This document shows positions 24,995 to 35,451 of a stretch of 64,000 bases of DNA, piece by piece (position 1 is the stretch's first letter; each line of letters starts with the position of its first letter). The notes under the pieces are model-generated. The model did not search any database. It was not told where the DNA came from and saw only the letters and a list, made by a program, of their open reading frames with translations. The position numbers and the translations under genes are program-made. The stretch is taken from positions 1 through 64,000 of the forward strand of contig CAWAMJ010000013.1 in NCBI GenBank assembly GCA_963783085.1. Direction: 5' to 3'. The DNA is from CAVYUC01 sp963783085 (lineage in GTDB: Bacteria; Bacteroidota; Bacteroidia; Bacteroidales; Prolixibacteraceae).

Positions 24995-25720
24995 TTAAAC
25001 ATTCGACTCCAGCAATTTTTCAAAATCCACCATTACTTCATTCTCGGCTGAATCTACAAGCTGCCGATTGGAGCAAATGAGCGTCCGTGCCGGTTTTTTT
25101 GCAATTACCGCATAATCATGGGTAGCCATCAATACCGTTTTTCCTTCGGCATTCATCCGAATGAAAAGGTCCAGAATTTCACCGGAAGTTTCAGGATCGA
25201 GATTTCCAGTAGGTTCGTCGGCCAGAATCAGCACCGGATTATTTAATATGGCGCGGGCAATTACTACCCGCTGTTGCTCGCCACCGCTGAGCTGGTGCGG
25301 CATTTTTTTCATTTTTTCCACCATTCCCACACTTTTCAAAACTTCAATAATGCGGGCATCGATTTCGTTTTTACTTTTCCAACCGGTAGCTTTCAGCACA
25401 AAAGTAAGATTATCAAAAATATTTCGGTCTGTCAGCAGTCTGAAGTCCTGAAAAACAACTCCTGTTTTTCGTCGCAATAAGGCAATTTCGCGATGTTTTA
25501 TCGACTCCAGTTGAAAACCGGCTACCGTGCCTTTTCCATCAATTAATGGCAAATCGGCATTGAGCGTTTTTATCAAACTTGTTTTGCCGGTGCCAACTTT
25601 TCCAATAACATAAACGAATTCTCCTTCGTTAATTTTCAGGTTGATTTTCGATAATACCAGATTTTCCCGCTGGTAAATGTCCGCATCAATTAATTCGATT
25701 AACCTATTTTTTTCATCCAT
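24995..25720 (-). CDS. ftsE: Cell-division ABC ATPase FtsE
   Basis: This 241-residue ATPase has Walker A GKVGTGKTS (about 39-47), the LSGGEQQR signature, Walker B VLILADEP and the switch His in MATHD. It resembles FtsE, which with FtsX controls peptidoglycan hydrolases at the septum. In Bacteroidota ftsE often lies apart from ftsX, and no ftsX is seen here. A LolD-type role is the main alternative. Confidence 0.82.
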   Translation of the reverse strand: MDEKNRLIELIDADIYQRENLVLSKINLKINEGEFVYVIGKVGTGKTSLIKTLNADLPLIDGKGTVAGFQLESIKHREIALLRRKTGVVFQDFRLLTDRNIFDNLTFVLKATGWKSKNEIDARIIEVLKSVGMVEKMKKMPHQLSGGEQQRVVIARAILNNPVLILADEPTGNLDPETSGEILDLFIRMNAEGKTVLMATHDYAVIAKKPARTLICSNRQLVDSAENEVMVDFEKLLESNV

Positions 25721-25927
25721 ATCCTCCAGATTTGTGAGCTAAAATTAAATTTTTTACCGCGTTAAATAATAAACAAAAGAAATAAACAGTTTCTTGTTAA
25801 GAAAATAGCTTGTAATTTCACAACGGAAAAAAATGATTATTCCTATTTTAGATACACATTAAAAAAAACAATGCAAAATAGGCCGGAAAACAACCGGAAT
25901 CAGTTTCAATACAGAAATATCGAAAGC

Positions 25928-28900
25928 ATGAAAACAATACCTAAATTATTTATTTTATTGTTATTTTCAATCGTTCAACTTCAAATCAGCGCCCAGCAAA
26001 CCGCTTATTTTGAAAATGTTCAGGAAGAAATTGAAACCGCCAAACAACTGTTTAACCAGGAAAAATATAACGCAGCGTTTTGGTATTTCGGAAGATATCA
26101 GAAAGAATTGGATGAAAAATCGGAATTGTATTCCGAAGCTGAATACTACAAGGCAGTTTCGGCCTTAAAAGCCGGCCATAATGCAGGGAGCAAGCTGCTC
26201 GATAAATTTATTGAAGATTATCCGGAAAGCCCGTACATCAACAACGCGTGGTTTTCGATGGCTGATTATGAATTTGAAAAACGCCATTATCCGGTTGCAT
26301 TGCGCGCCTACAAAAATGTTGATCCTGCCGGGTTGTCGCAGGACGATCAAATAAAAATGCAGTACCAAACCGGCTATTCCAACTTAATGACGGATAACCT
26401 TGAAGATGCAGCCGCCGATTTTTATGCCATCAAGGAAACAAACAGCATTTACAGCAAACCGGCCAATTATTACTGGGCGCACATCATGTATTTGCAGGAA
26501 AATTTTGAATCGGCGTTGCAGGGGTTTTCAAAACTAAACGGCGATCCCACTTACTCGAAAGTTATTCCACTTTACGTAAGCCATATTTATTATAAACAGC
26601 AACGGTATAACGAAGTAGTTGATTACACAATTTCAGTGCTTGATGATGTGGACGAGGAACACCAGGTTGAATTATCGAAAATCATCGGAGATTCCTATTT
26701 TCATTTACGCCAGTACGAAAAGGCTATTCCTTATCTTGAAACGTATTATGAATCGCCGGGTTTGAAAACGCGGGAAGACAACTACTTGTTAGGCTACAGC
26801 TATTACACGACGGCACAATATGAGAAAGCTGCACCGTTGCTGGAAAAAGCTTCCGCAGGAAATGATGAAATGGCACAAAATGCGTATTATCATCTGGCGG
26901 ATACCTATATAAAGCTGGACGAAAAAGAAAAGGCAAGAGTTGCATTCGAAGCTGCCGCAGATATGGATTTTAATGAAAAAATTAAAGAAGACGCCTTGTT
27001 CAGCTATGCCAAACTCACTTACGAACTTTCGTATTCTCCGTTTAATGAAACCATTAAAGCATTCGATCGCTATATCACACTGTACCCCAACTCCGAAAGA
27101 AATGCCGATGCGTACCGGTACCTGACGGAGGTTTTTATGGTCACAAAAAATTATGCCGACGCAATTAATACCATCGAAAAAATTGAAGTGAAATCGCCAT
27201 CTATTTTACGGGCGTATCAGCGGGTTACATTCCTGCGCGGACTGGAACTGTTCAATAATTTTGCTTATAACCAGGCTATCGATTTTTTCAATCTTTCGCT
27301 GGAAAACGGCAGTTACAACCGCGAAATGAATGCCCGCGCATTGTATTGGAAAGCAGAAGCGCTATACCGGGTAGGCGATTACGCCAATTCGGTGACTGCT
27401 TATCAAAAGTTTTTAACAACACCAGGCGCATTTTCACTTGACGAATACCAGAATGCGGAATATAATCTTGGGTACGCTTATTTCAAGATGGAAGATTATG
27501 AACCTGCCGCATCGCATTTTCGCAAATACATTAATTCGATGGAAGGAAAGCGCACGAATAAACTGGCAGATGCATACAACCGGGTTGGCGACTATTATTT
27601 CCTGAATACAAATTATACGCTGGCACGGCAGAACTATCAGAAGTCATTTGATATGAAGACATTCGAACCCGACTATGCATTGTTTCAGATTGCTTTTTGC
27701 CAGGGCCTTCAAAGAGATTTAAAGGGAAAGATAAATAGCCTTGAAAAACTCCAGGCAGGCTTTCCTCAATCGGATTATCAGGACGATGCGCTTTATGAAC
27801 TGGGGCGGGCGTTCGAACGGCTCGGCCAAAATTATGAAGCCGCACAAAAGTACCGCATAATTATTAACGGCTATCAGCAAAGTGCCTATTACAGAAGGGC
27901 GTTGCTGCAAATGGGGTTAATTAATTATAACGATGGCAACTATTCGGAAGCGTTGACAAACTATAAAAAAGTAGTTGAGAATTATCCGGGCTCGCCGGAA
28001 GCGCAGGCTGCATTGCTTGGCATAAAAAACAGCTACATCGAACTGAACAACGTAAATGAATATTTCGCTTATACACGGAAATTGGGAAATGGGGTTAATG
28101 TTACCAGCACAGAACAAGATTCATTAACATATCTGGCTGCCGAACGGTTGTACATGTCGAACGAAACAGGGGCAACCGCACAGTTACAAAATTACCTGAA
28201 GCAATATCCAAACGGCAGCTTTGCATTGAATGCGCATTTCTATCTTGCTGAATCGTTGTACAAACAGGAAAACTATTCGCAAGCCAATGAACATTATAAA
28301 TATGTGGCCAACCAGCCTGCCAATATTTTCAGCGAACCTGCTCTTTCCCGTGCTTCGGAATTAACGTTCAATGCAGATAATTATGCCGGGGCGCTCGAAT
28401 ATTTCAACCGGCTCGAAACGCTGGCCAACAGCAAATGGAACGTTTTAAAAGCATATACCGGAGAAATGAGGTGCAACCTGAAGCTCAAAAATTATCAAAA
28501 TGCAATTGATGCAGCCGTAAAATTAAAAGGTTCTGATGTGGTCAATGAGGCGCTGAAACGGGAAGCAAACTATGTTATCGGTAAATCCAATTACCAGTTG
28601 AACAACTTCGATGCTGCGCTTGCGCCGCTGAAAGAAGCCGCAACTGATACCAAACAGGAACAGGGTGCAGAAGCAAAATTCCTGATGTCGGAAATCTATT
28701 ACAGACAAAATAAAAAAGCCAACGCCGAAAAGGAAATCATGGATTTTATTGAAAAAGGGACGCCATTTCAATTTTGGCTGGGAAAAGCATTTCTGCTGCT
28801 GGCTGATATTTACCTTGACAAGGGCGATGAATTTCAGGCAAAACATACCTTGCGAAGCATTGTTGAAAATTATGGAAACGAAAACGATGGCGTTAAAGAA

Positions 28901-28999
28901 AAAGCCAGGGAAAAGCTTTCCGTCATCGAAGCCGAAGAGCAACAGGAACAGCAAAAAGCACGCGACAGTTCCTTCCAGATGAAATTAAACGAAAAATAA
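25928..28999 (+). CDS. Large secreted TPR-repeat protein
   Basis: The protein has about 1023 residues from the ATG at 25928, which begins a signal peptide (KTIPKLFILLLFSIVQLQISAQ); the frame open upstream lacks one. The rest is a series of tetratricopeptide repeats (for example YNAAFWYFGRYQKELDEK, YEKAIPYLETYYES, DYANSVTAYQKFLTTPG, NYEAAQKYRIIINGY). The last 20 residues are charged and likely coiled (EAEEQQEQQKARD). It should act in the periplasm as a scaffold. The next gene, 13 bp downstream, encodes an outer-membrane protein, so the two probably form one envelope complex. Confidence 0.88.
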   Translation: MKTIPKLFILLLFSIVQLQISAQQTAYFENVQEEIETAKQLFNQEKYNAAFWYFGRYQKELDEKSELYSEAEYYKAVSALKAGHNAGSKLLDKFIEDYPESPYINNAWFSMADYEFEKRHYPVALRAYKNVDPAGLSQDDQIKMQYQTGYSNLMTDNLEDAAADFYAIKETNSIYSKPANYYWAHIMYLQENFESALQGFSKLNGDPTYSKVIPLYVSHIYYKQQRYNEVVDYTISVLDDVDEEHQVELSKIIGDSYFHLRQYEKAIPYLETYYESPGLKTREDNYLLGYSYYTTAQYEKAAPLLEKASAGNDEMAQNAYYHLADTYIKLDEKEKARVAFEAAADMDFNEKIKEDALFSYAKLTYELSYSPFNETIKAFDRYITLYPNSERNADAYRYLTEVFMVTKNYADAINTIEKIEVKSPSILRAYQRVTFLRGLELFNNFAYNQAIDFFNLSLENGSYNREMNARALYWKAEALYRVGDYANSVTAYQKFLTTPGAFSLDEYQNAEYNLGYAYFKMEDYEPAASHFRKYINSMEGKRTNKLADAYNRVGDYYFLNTNYTLARQNYQKSFDMKTFEPDYALFQIAFCQGLQRDLKGKINSLEKLQAGFPQSDYQDDALYELGRAFERLGQNYEAAQKYRIIINGYQQSAYYRRALLQMGLINYNDGNYSEALTNYKKVVENYPGSPEAQAALLGIKNSYIELNNVNEYFAYTRKLGNGVNVTSTEQDSLTYLAAERLYMSNETGATAQLQNYLKQYPNGSFALNAHFYLAESLYKQENYSQANEHYKYVANQPANIFSEPALSRASELTFNADNYAGALEYFNRLETLANSKWNVLKAYTGEMRCNLKLKNYQNAIDAAVKLKGSDVVNEALKREANYVIGKSNYQLNNFDAALAPLKEAATDTKQEQGAEAKFLMSEIYYRQNKKANAEKEIMDFIEKGTPFQFWLGKAFLLLADIYLDKGDEFQAKHTLRSIVENYGNENDGVKEKAREKLSVIEAEEQQEQQKARDSSFQMKLNEK

Positions 29000-29012
29000 A
29001 AAATCAAAGATT

Positions 29013-30815
29013 ATGTTCTCTAAGCTATTTAAATACATTTTTTTTGTTATTCCCGTATTTGCAGTTTCTAAAAGCATGGCACAGCGCGATACAACGCTGA
29101 CCCAGGAAGTTGAGGTTGTAAAATCTTATACACCCAGTATTTCCGATGCAAACAAAATCAACGAAATGCCAACGATCGACGAAACGGAGCAGAAAAAACC
29201 CACGTTTAATTACAGCATTTTCAGCCAGCCCATTTTTAACACCTTTTCCGTTAACACCTTAAAAGCAGCTACTTTTGCTTCCGAGCCCGACCAAAATTAT
29301 GGGTACGGACTTGTAAAAGCCGGCGTGGGAAATTACAACAAACCATACGGCGAAATTTTCTTCAACAGCCAGAACATTAAAAACACCATTTTCGGCTTGC
29401 ATGGAAAACATCTTTCATCGCATGGAAAAGTAACACTGGAAGGCGGAGATCATGTAAAAGCGCCATTTTCAGAAAACGATGCCGAAATGTTCATCAAACA
29501 CCTGGCCCGCAATTCCATCCTGTCGTTTAACCTGAATTTCGACCACAACGGTTTTAATTATTATGGCTATCCGGTAGATTCTGTGCCGTCGGTATTGAAA
29601 AAAGACGATCAGGAAATCAACTATTTCGGAAGCCGGCAAACGTTTACCAAAGGAGCGCTTAATATAAATCTTGAAAATACCACGACCAGTAAATATGATC
29701 TCGTTTTCGATTTTAACTTTTTATATCATTATTTCGGAACAAAAACCGGTCAGCGCGAACATTTCGGCGAGTTTTTGGCAGATATCAAAAAACCATTTGA
29801 TGTTGGCTACGGTTTGCTCGAAGCCAGCGCCACTTACGTAAAAGCAAGCGACATTTACAATTACAGCACGCTCGACACAAGCAGCACGCAGCAAATCTGG
29901 TTTATGGCAAAACCCGGTTACCAGCTTGGCGGCGACGTGGCCAACATCAGGTTTGGGGTGAACGCATGGTTTGTAATGGACGACGATTCAAAAACGCGTG
30001 CGAAAATTGCTCCGAATGTGAGGGTGAATTTTATACCGGTGAAAGAAATTATTAACATTTATGCCGGCGTCGATGGAAATTACATCAACAATCATTATTC
30101 GAAAATTGCCTATGAAAATCCTTTCGCGGATCCAATGCACGACGTAAAAAACACATTCGAAAAGTATCATTTCTACGGTGGTTTCGATGGAAAATTCGCG
30201 GAAAAAACCAACTTCAAAATTTCTGCGGATTATTCCATGATAAAAGACAAACCAATGTATTATTTATACGAAAAGGCATATCCGGGAGCGGGATCATTTT
30301 CCGGTCGTTCAATCGTAGACAACGACTTCGATATTGTGTACGATGATCTCGATTTATTGAAATTCAATGCAGAACTTTTTCACTCGTCTGCAGAAAAACT
30401 CGATTTGCTGATTTCAGGAAATTATTATGTCTATAAAATGAAAAACCAAAAGGAAGCCTGGAATTTGCCAGATTGGGATGCAAAGATTTCATTGGGATAT
30501 AAAGTGAACGAACAGCTGCATCTTTCCACAGATGTATTTTTGGTTGGCCAGCGAAAAGCACTTATTGTTGAAACCACCGGTTTCGATTCCCGTGAGAATC
30601 CGTATGTTCCGATTTCCGAAATTCCGCTGGCTCGCTTCAAATCATATAACCTGAGCCCGGTTTTCGATATGAATTTCAATGCCGACTATAAAATTACCAG
30701 CAACTTTTCAATCTTTGCCCGGTTAAATAATTTCGGTTTCCAAACGTACGAACGATGGTTCGGGTACCCGGTGCAAAGCTTTAATTTTCTGGCCGGTATA
30801 AGCTACGCATTTTAA
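29013..30815 (+). CDS. Outer-membrane beta-barrel protein, TonB-receptor-like
   Basis: This 600-residue protein has a signal peptide (ending KSMAQ). The sequence DTTLTQEVEVVKSYTPSIS is a TonB-box-like and short linker region. About 500 residues of amphipathic strands follow, and the protein ends in a terminal aromatic strand (FNFLAGISYAF). There is no full plug domain, so it is not a typical TonB-dependent receptor. It is cotranscribed with the TPR protein upstream. The pairing suggests a partner role at the outer membrane, with unknown cargo. Confidence 0.8.
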   Translation: MFSKLFKYIFFVIPVFAVSKSMAQRDTTLTQEVEVVKSYTPSISDANKINEMPTIDETEQKKPTFNYSIFSQPIFNTFSVNTLKAATFASEPDQNYGYGLVKAGVGNYNKPYGEIFFNSQNIKNTIFGLHGKHLSSHGKVTLEGGDHVKAPFSENDAEMFIKHLARNSILSFNLNFDHNGFNYYGYPVDSVPSVLKKDDQEINYFGSRQTFTKGALNINLENTTTSKYDLVFDFNFLYHYFGTKTGQREHFGEFLADIKKPFDVGYGLLEASATYVKASDIYNYSTLDTSSTQQIWFMAKPGYQLGGDVANIRFGVNAWFVMDDDSKTRAKIAPNVRVNFIPVKEIINIYAGVDGNYINNHYSKIAYENPFADPMHDVKNTFEKYHFYGGFDGKFAEKTNFKISADYSMIKDKPMYYLYEKAYPGAGSFSGRSIVDNDFDIVYDDLDLLKFNAELFHSSAEKLDLLISGNYYVYKMKNQKEAWNLPDWDAKISLGYKVNEQLHLSTDVFLVGQRKALIVETTGFDSRENPYVPISEIPLARFKSYNLSPVFDMNFNADYKITSNFSIFARLNNFGFQTYERWFGYPVQSFNFLAGISYAF

Positions 30816-30941
30816 CGTTGGCCTTTTTCTTCTTTTCATCATTGATTAACCTGTATTTCATGCTCATTTTCAGGTTAATAAAATGTTGAAAAATATGCTT
30901 AAAGTACGTTAAAAAAACACCATTCCTTCCGTTAATTTTGC

Positions 30942-30949
30942 TATATTTG
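30942..30949 (+). promoter_or_regulatory. -7 box of the gyrB promoter
   Basis: TATATTTG fits the Bacteroidota -7 consensus. It lies about 145 bases upstream of the gyrB start codon, leaving a long 5' leader. No clear -33 element is seen. Confidence 0.5.
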
Positions 30950-31093
30950 CGCAATGATTTCAACAGGGGTTTCAAACCAATTTAAAGTATTATAAATCAA
31001 GTAGTTTCCATCCAAAAAAACGTGTTGTTATTTTGGAGCCCGGGAACTATTTTACTGAATGGGCGAATTGAAAAAATTAAAAGAGGGAACAGA

Positions 31094-33065
31094 ATGAACG
31101 ATACAGAAAAAAATGGTATTCCCCGCGGGGGAAACGGCAATTATTCAGCCGACAGTATACAGGTGCTGGAAGGATTGGAAGCGGTCAGGAAACGGCCATC
31201 AATGTATATTGGCGACACCAATGAAAAAGGATTGCACCATTTGGTGTACGAAGTTGTCGATAATTCAATTGATGAAGCGCTTGCCGGCTATTGCAACAAC
31301 ATTGACGTAATAATTCACGAAGACAATTCAATTACGGTAACCGACGACGGCCGTGGAATACCTACGGAAAAACACACCAAAGAAAATAAATCGGCGCTGG
31401 AAGTGGTGATGACCGTTTTGCATGCCGGAGGAAAATTCGACAAAGATTCTTATAAGGTTTCAGGCGGGCTGCATGGCGTGGGTGTTTCCTGCGTTAATGC
31501 ATTATCGTCGCATTTAAGAGCTGAAATTCACCGCGATGGGAAGGTCTGGGTACAGGAATATGCCATCGGACGGCCGCAATACGAGGTTAAAGTGGTGGGC
31601 GATACAGATATTACCGGCACAAAAGTCACTTTCACACCCGATGATTCAATTTTTGTTACAACGACATATAAATATGAAATTCTGGCAGCCCGCTTGCGGG
31701 AATTGGCGTTTTTGAATGCCGGAATCAAATTGTCAATTATTGACGAACGTGAAAAAGATGAAAATGGGGAATTTAAATCCGATAAGTATTTTTCTGAAGA
31801 TGGATTGAAAGAATTTGTTGAATATCTCGATGATTCAAGAGTAAAACTGATAGAGGATGTTATTCATATTACCACTGAAAAAAATGATATTCCGGTGGAA
31901 ATTGCAATGCAGTATAATACCTCGTTTTCTGAAAATATTCACGCGTATGTAAACAACATCAATACAATTGAAGGCGGTACACATTTAACCGGTTTCCGGC
32001 GCGGACTTACGCGTACGTTAAAAACCTATGCCGAGAACTCAGGAATGTTGTCGAAACTTAAATTCGACATCAGTGGTGATGATTTTCGGGAAGGATTAAC
32101 AGGTGTTATTTCAGTGAAGGTTGCAGAACCGCAGTTCGAAGGTCAGACCAAAACCAAGTTGGGTAACTCCGAAGTAAGTCTCGCAGTCGATCAGGCAGTT
32201 AGCGAAGCGCTTTCGCATTACCTGGAAGAAAATCCACGTGCGGCGAAAATTATCGTCAATAAAGTGGTTTTGGCTGCCCAGGCGCGTCATGCAGCCCGAA
32301 AAGCGCGCGAAATGGTACAACGGAAAAATGCATTGTCAGGTGGCGGACTGCCTGGCAAGCTCAGCGATTGCTCGGAACGGGATCCCGCACTTTGTGAAGT
32401 TTTTCTGGTTGAGGGTGATTCTGCCGGCGGAACCGCCAAACAAGGCCGCGATCAGGCGGACACAGGCAATTCTGCCACTTCGCGGTAAAATATTAAATGT
32501 TGAAAAAGCAATGCAACATAAAATATTTGAAAATGAAGAAATTAAAAATATTTTCACGGCTTTGGGTGTCACCATCGGAACGGAAGAAGATTCAAAAGCA
32601 TTGAACATGGCCAAATTACGATATCATAAAATCGTAATCATGACCGATGCCGATGTCGATGGCAGCCATATTGCCACACTTATTCTGACTTTCTTTTTCA
32701 GATATATGCCTGATTTGATTAAGGCAGGATACCTGTATATTGCTACTCCACCGCTTTACCTGGTTAAAAAAGGCAAAAAAGAAGCATATGCATGGAATGA
32801 TAAACAACGCCTGCAATTGATCAACGAATGGGCTGACGGAAATGAAAGCGTTGTTCATACGCAACGCTACAAAGGTTTGGGTGAAATGAATTCGGAACAA
32901 CTTTGGGAAACAACAATGAACCCGGAGCAACGGACACTTCAGCAGGTAACCATCGAAAATGCGGCAGAAGCCGATCATATTTTTGCAATGTTGATGGGCG
33001 ACGACGTACCGCCACGAAGAAAATTCATTGAAGATCATGCTGTATATGCAAATATCGATGTGTAA
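31094..33065 (+). CDS. gyrB: DNA gyrase subunit B, with a one-base frameshift
   Basis: This is the ATPase subunit of gyrase, which introduces negative supercoils. The start is ATG 31094 (MNDTEKNGIP), followed by GLEAVRKRPSMYIGDT, DDGRGIP and GGLHGVGVSCVNALS of the GHKL ATPase, then the TOPRIM motif VEGDSAGG. After AKQGRD the frame breaks. Removing one A (32454) continues it as RRTQAILPLRGKILNVEKA up to the C-terminal DHAVYANIDV, total about 656 residues, the normal length. Since gyrB is essential, a sequence error is the simplest explanation. Metal-binding DADVDGSH is present in the second frame. Confidence 0.93.
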
Positions 33066-33086
33066 TCAATCTGATAATTAAATATG

Positions 33087-33115
33087 AATCCGGGATATTT
33101 ACCCGGATTTTTTTT
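33087..33115 (+). terminator. Terminator after gyrB
   Basis: The stem is AATCCGGG (33087-33094) / CCCGGATT (33102-33109), followed directly by a T tract. Confidence 0.8.
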
Positions 33116-33127
33116 AAAATGACATTC

Positions 33128-33721
33128 ATGAAAATTTGTGTTTTTTCATCGTCGAGCGACGCCATCGATGATATCTACTTTCAGGAAGCAAAAACTTTGG
33201 GTCGTCTCATTGGCAGCAGAAGGCACAGTTTGATTAACGGCGGCGCCAATGTCGGCTTGATGGAAGCCGTGACGGCAGCCGCTTCACAGGCTGGGGCTGT
33301 AACCACGGGAATTTTGCCGGAAAGGCTGGCTGGCAGATCACTGGCATCTTCGAACAACCATAAGGTTATAATTACCAGCGACATGCAGGAACGGAAAGCA
33401 CAAATGAGGGAACTTTCCGATGCATTTATTGCTCTGCCGGGCGGGTTCGGAACTCTGGAAGAAGTGCTGGAAGTAATTACACTCCGGCAACTCTCCTACC
33501 ATACAAAACCTGTGGTATTAATTAACACCAACAATTTTTACAAATACCTTTTAAAACAATTTGAAGTTTCTTTTTCTGAACGTTTTGCAAAAGCAATTTA
33601 CCGTGAATTGTATTTTGTTGCGAAAAATGCCACCGAGGCGCTGGAGTATATTGAAAATTACAAACCGGCAGAACTTGATTCGAAATGGTTTGTAGTTCCT
33701 TCCAAACAGAACAATAGTTAA
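33128..33721 (+). CDS. LOG-family protein (TIGR00730-like)
   Basis: This Rossmann-fold protein of about 197 residues carries the family motif PGGFGTLEE (near residue 105) and INGGANVGLMEAV, which bind a nucleotide 5'-monophosphate. Related enzymes are phosphoribohydrolases that release the base from nucleoside monophosphates, as in cytokinin activation. The start is probably ATG 33128 (MKICVFSSSSD); another ATG lies three codons upstream. It has no functional neighbour. Confidence 0.85.
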   Translation: MKICVFSSSSDAIDDIYFQEAKTLGRLIGSRRHSLINGGANVGLMEAVTAAASQAGAVTTGILPERLAGRSLASSNNHKVIITSDMQERKAQMRELSDAFIALPGGFGTLEEVLEVITLRQLSYHTKPVVLINTNNFYKYLLKQFEVSFSERFAKAIYRELYFVAKNATEALEYIENYKPAELDSKWFVVPSKQNNS

Positions 33722-33901
33722 CTTCTGACAAAAATTCATACAGAAGGATTTATTCCTTATTGTTTTTTTAACAAACATGCGGGAGGATTGTTAAAATATG
33801 TCAAATGATTGATAGCAAACGGACTTACAAAAAACACTGGCAGCATATTTGCGTTATATAGCAGCGCATAAAAAAAATGTTTTAATATAAAAAATAAAAC
33901 C

Positions 33902-35341
33902 ATGAAAAAAGTTAGTAAATACACATTCACGTTGCTGCTGGTGGTTGCCGGAGCTTTGATTGCAGTTTGGACATACAGCACTTTTTTTGATAAAGCAGAA
34001 GTTGTAACAGTATCGCAGCAACAACCTTTGAAATACGCAAATTATCCTGCTGACAGTAATGCTCAAATGCCGGATTTGACCTTTGCAGCAGAAAATTCCG
34101 TACACGCTGTTGTTCATATTGCAACACAATCGTACCGTGGCGGCGGCTGGTCCAGTGGTAATCCTTTTTTCGATGAATTTTTCGGATTAAAAAGAAATCA
34201 GGAACCGGAAATTGCAATGGGATTTGGTTCAGGTGTAATTATTTCCGAAAATGGATACATAATAACAAACAATCATGTAATTGAACGAGCCGAAAAAATT
34301 AAGGTAATATTAAACGATAAAAGTGAATACGAAGCTCAGTTGATTGGCACCGATCCATCTACTGATATCGCCTTATTAAAAATCGACGCCAAAAATTTAC
34401 CATACCTGGTTTACGGCAATTCCGACGAGCTGAAACTGGGAGAATGGGTACTGGCAGTTGGAAACCCGTTTAATCTCACTTCAACTGTTACGGCGGGAAT
34501 CGTTAGCGCAAGGGCACGTAATTTGGGAATAAACAGCGATCAGTTTTCCATTGAATCATTTATTCAAACTGATGCTGCCGTTAATCCGGGAAACAGTGGT
34601 GGCGCACTGGTAAATCAACAAGGTAAACTGGTTGGTATCAACACCGCGATCGCTTCCAGAACCGGTTCTTACTCAGGATATTCTTTCGCCGTTCCGGTAT
34701 CAATCGCCAAAAAAGTTGTGGAAGATCTAAAAGAATTTGGCGAAGTTCAGCGTGCTCTTTTAGGTGTCAACATTGGAGATGTTACAGCCGATGTTGCAGA
34801 AAAATACAACCTTGATCGCATTGAAGGAGTATACGTAGGGGGAGTAACGGATAACGGCGCAGCAAAAGAAGCTGGCATCAAAGAAGGAGATGTTATCATA
34901 AGTGTTGCCGGTAGCGAAGTGAATTCAGCAGCAGAATTACAGGAAAAGATTAGCCAGTACCGTCCTGGCGACGATGTTAAAATTAGTGTGAAAAGAAATG
35001 GAGAAAAGAAACAATTTACTGTAACGCTTCGTAATAGACACGGCGATACGCAAATTGTCAGAGATAATGTAACCGTTTTAGGCGCCGAGTTTGATGATGT
35101 GAGCACAAGTGAGAAAAGAAATCTTGATATTGACTATGGAATAAAAGTTAAAAATTTAAATAAAGGGAAGCTCCGGGATACGGGTCTTAAAGAAGGTTTT
35201 ATAATTACAAATGTGAATAAAAAACCCATTTACGAGGTCAATGATTTTAAGAGAGAGATTGGAAATGCGAAGGGAGGAATTTTAATTGAGGGCATTTACC
35301 CAAATGGGGAATTAGCTTATTTTGTTTTTGGTGTAGAATAA
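33902..35341 (+). CDS. degP: HtrA/DegP-family periplasmic serine protease
   Basis: This 479-residue protein has an N-terminal hydrophobic anchor or signal (FTLLLVVAGALIAVW). The trypsin-like domain has a catalytic triad visible in TNNHVIE (His), STDIALLKID (Asp) and GNSGGALV (Ser). Two PDZ domains follow (about 275-365 and 385-470). It degrades or refolds damaged envelope proteins. It lies upstream of the primary sigma factor gene but has its own terminal spacing. Confidence 0.93.
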   Translation: MKKVSKYTFTLLLVVAGALIAVWTYSTFFDKAEVVTVSQQQPLKYANYPADSNAQMPDLTFAAENSVHAVVHIATQSYRGGGWSSGNPFFDEFFGLKRNQEPEIAMGFGSGVIISENGYIITNNHVIERAEKIKVILNDKSEYEAQLIGTDPSTDIALLKIDAKNLPYLVYGNSDELKLGEWVLAVGNPFNLTSTVTAGIVSARARNLGINSDQFSIESFIQTDAAVNPGNSGGALVNQQGKLVGINTAIASRTGSYSGYSFAVPVSIAKKVVEDLKEFGEVQRALLGVNIGDVTADVAEKYNLDRIEGVYVGGVTDNGAAKEAGIKEGDVIISVAGSEVNSAAELQEKISQYRPGDDVKISVKRNGEKKQFTVTLRNRHGDTQIVRDNVTVLGAEFDDVSTSEKRNLDIDYGIKVKNLNKGKLRDTGLKEGFIITNVNKKPIYEVNDFKREIGNAKGGILIEGIYPNGELAYFVFGVE

Positions 35342-35400
35342 TCATCAACTTAATATACCTTTAACAAATCACTAATTAAGTTTTTTGTTATGCCTTCTCC

Positions 35401-35431
35401 TTGATCGCTAATTATTAATATTCTATATTTG
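35401..35431 (+). promoter_or_regulatory. Promoter of the primary sigma factor gene
   Basis: TTG at 35401-35403, 20 bases of spacer, then TATATTTG at 35424-35431 match the -33/-7 pattern of Bacteroidota. A ribosome site AAGGAG follows at 35443-35448, just before the ATG at 35452. Confidence 0.65.
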
Positions 35432-35451
35432 CACGTTTTTTTAAGGAGATT

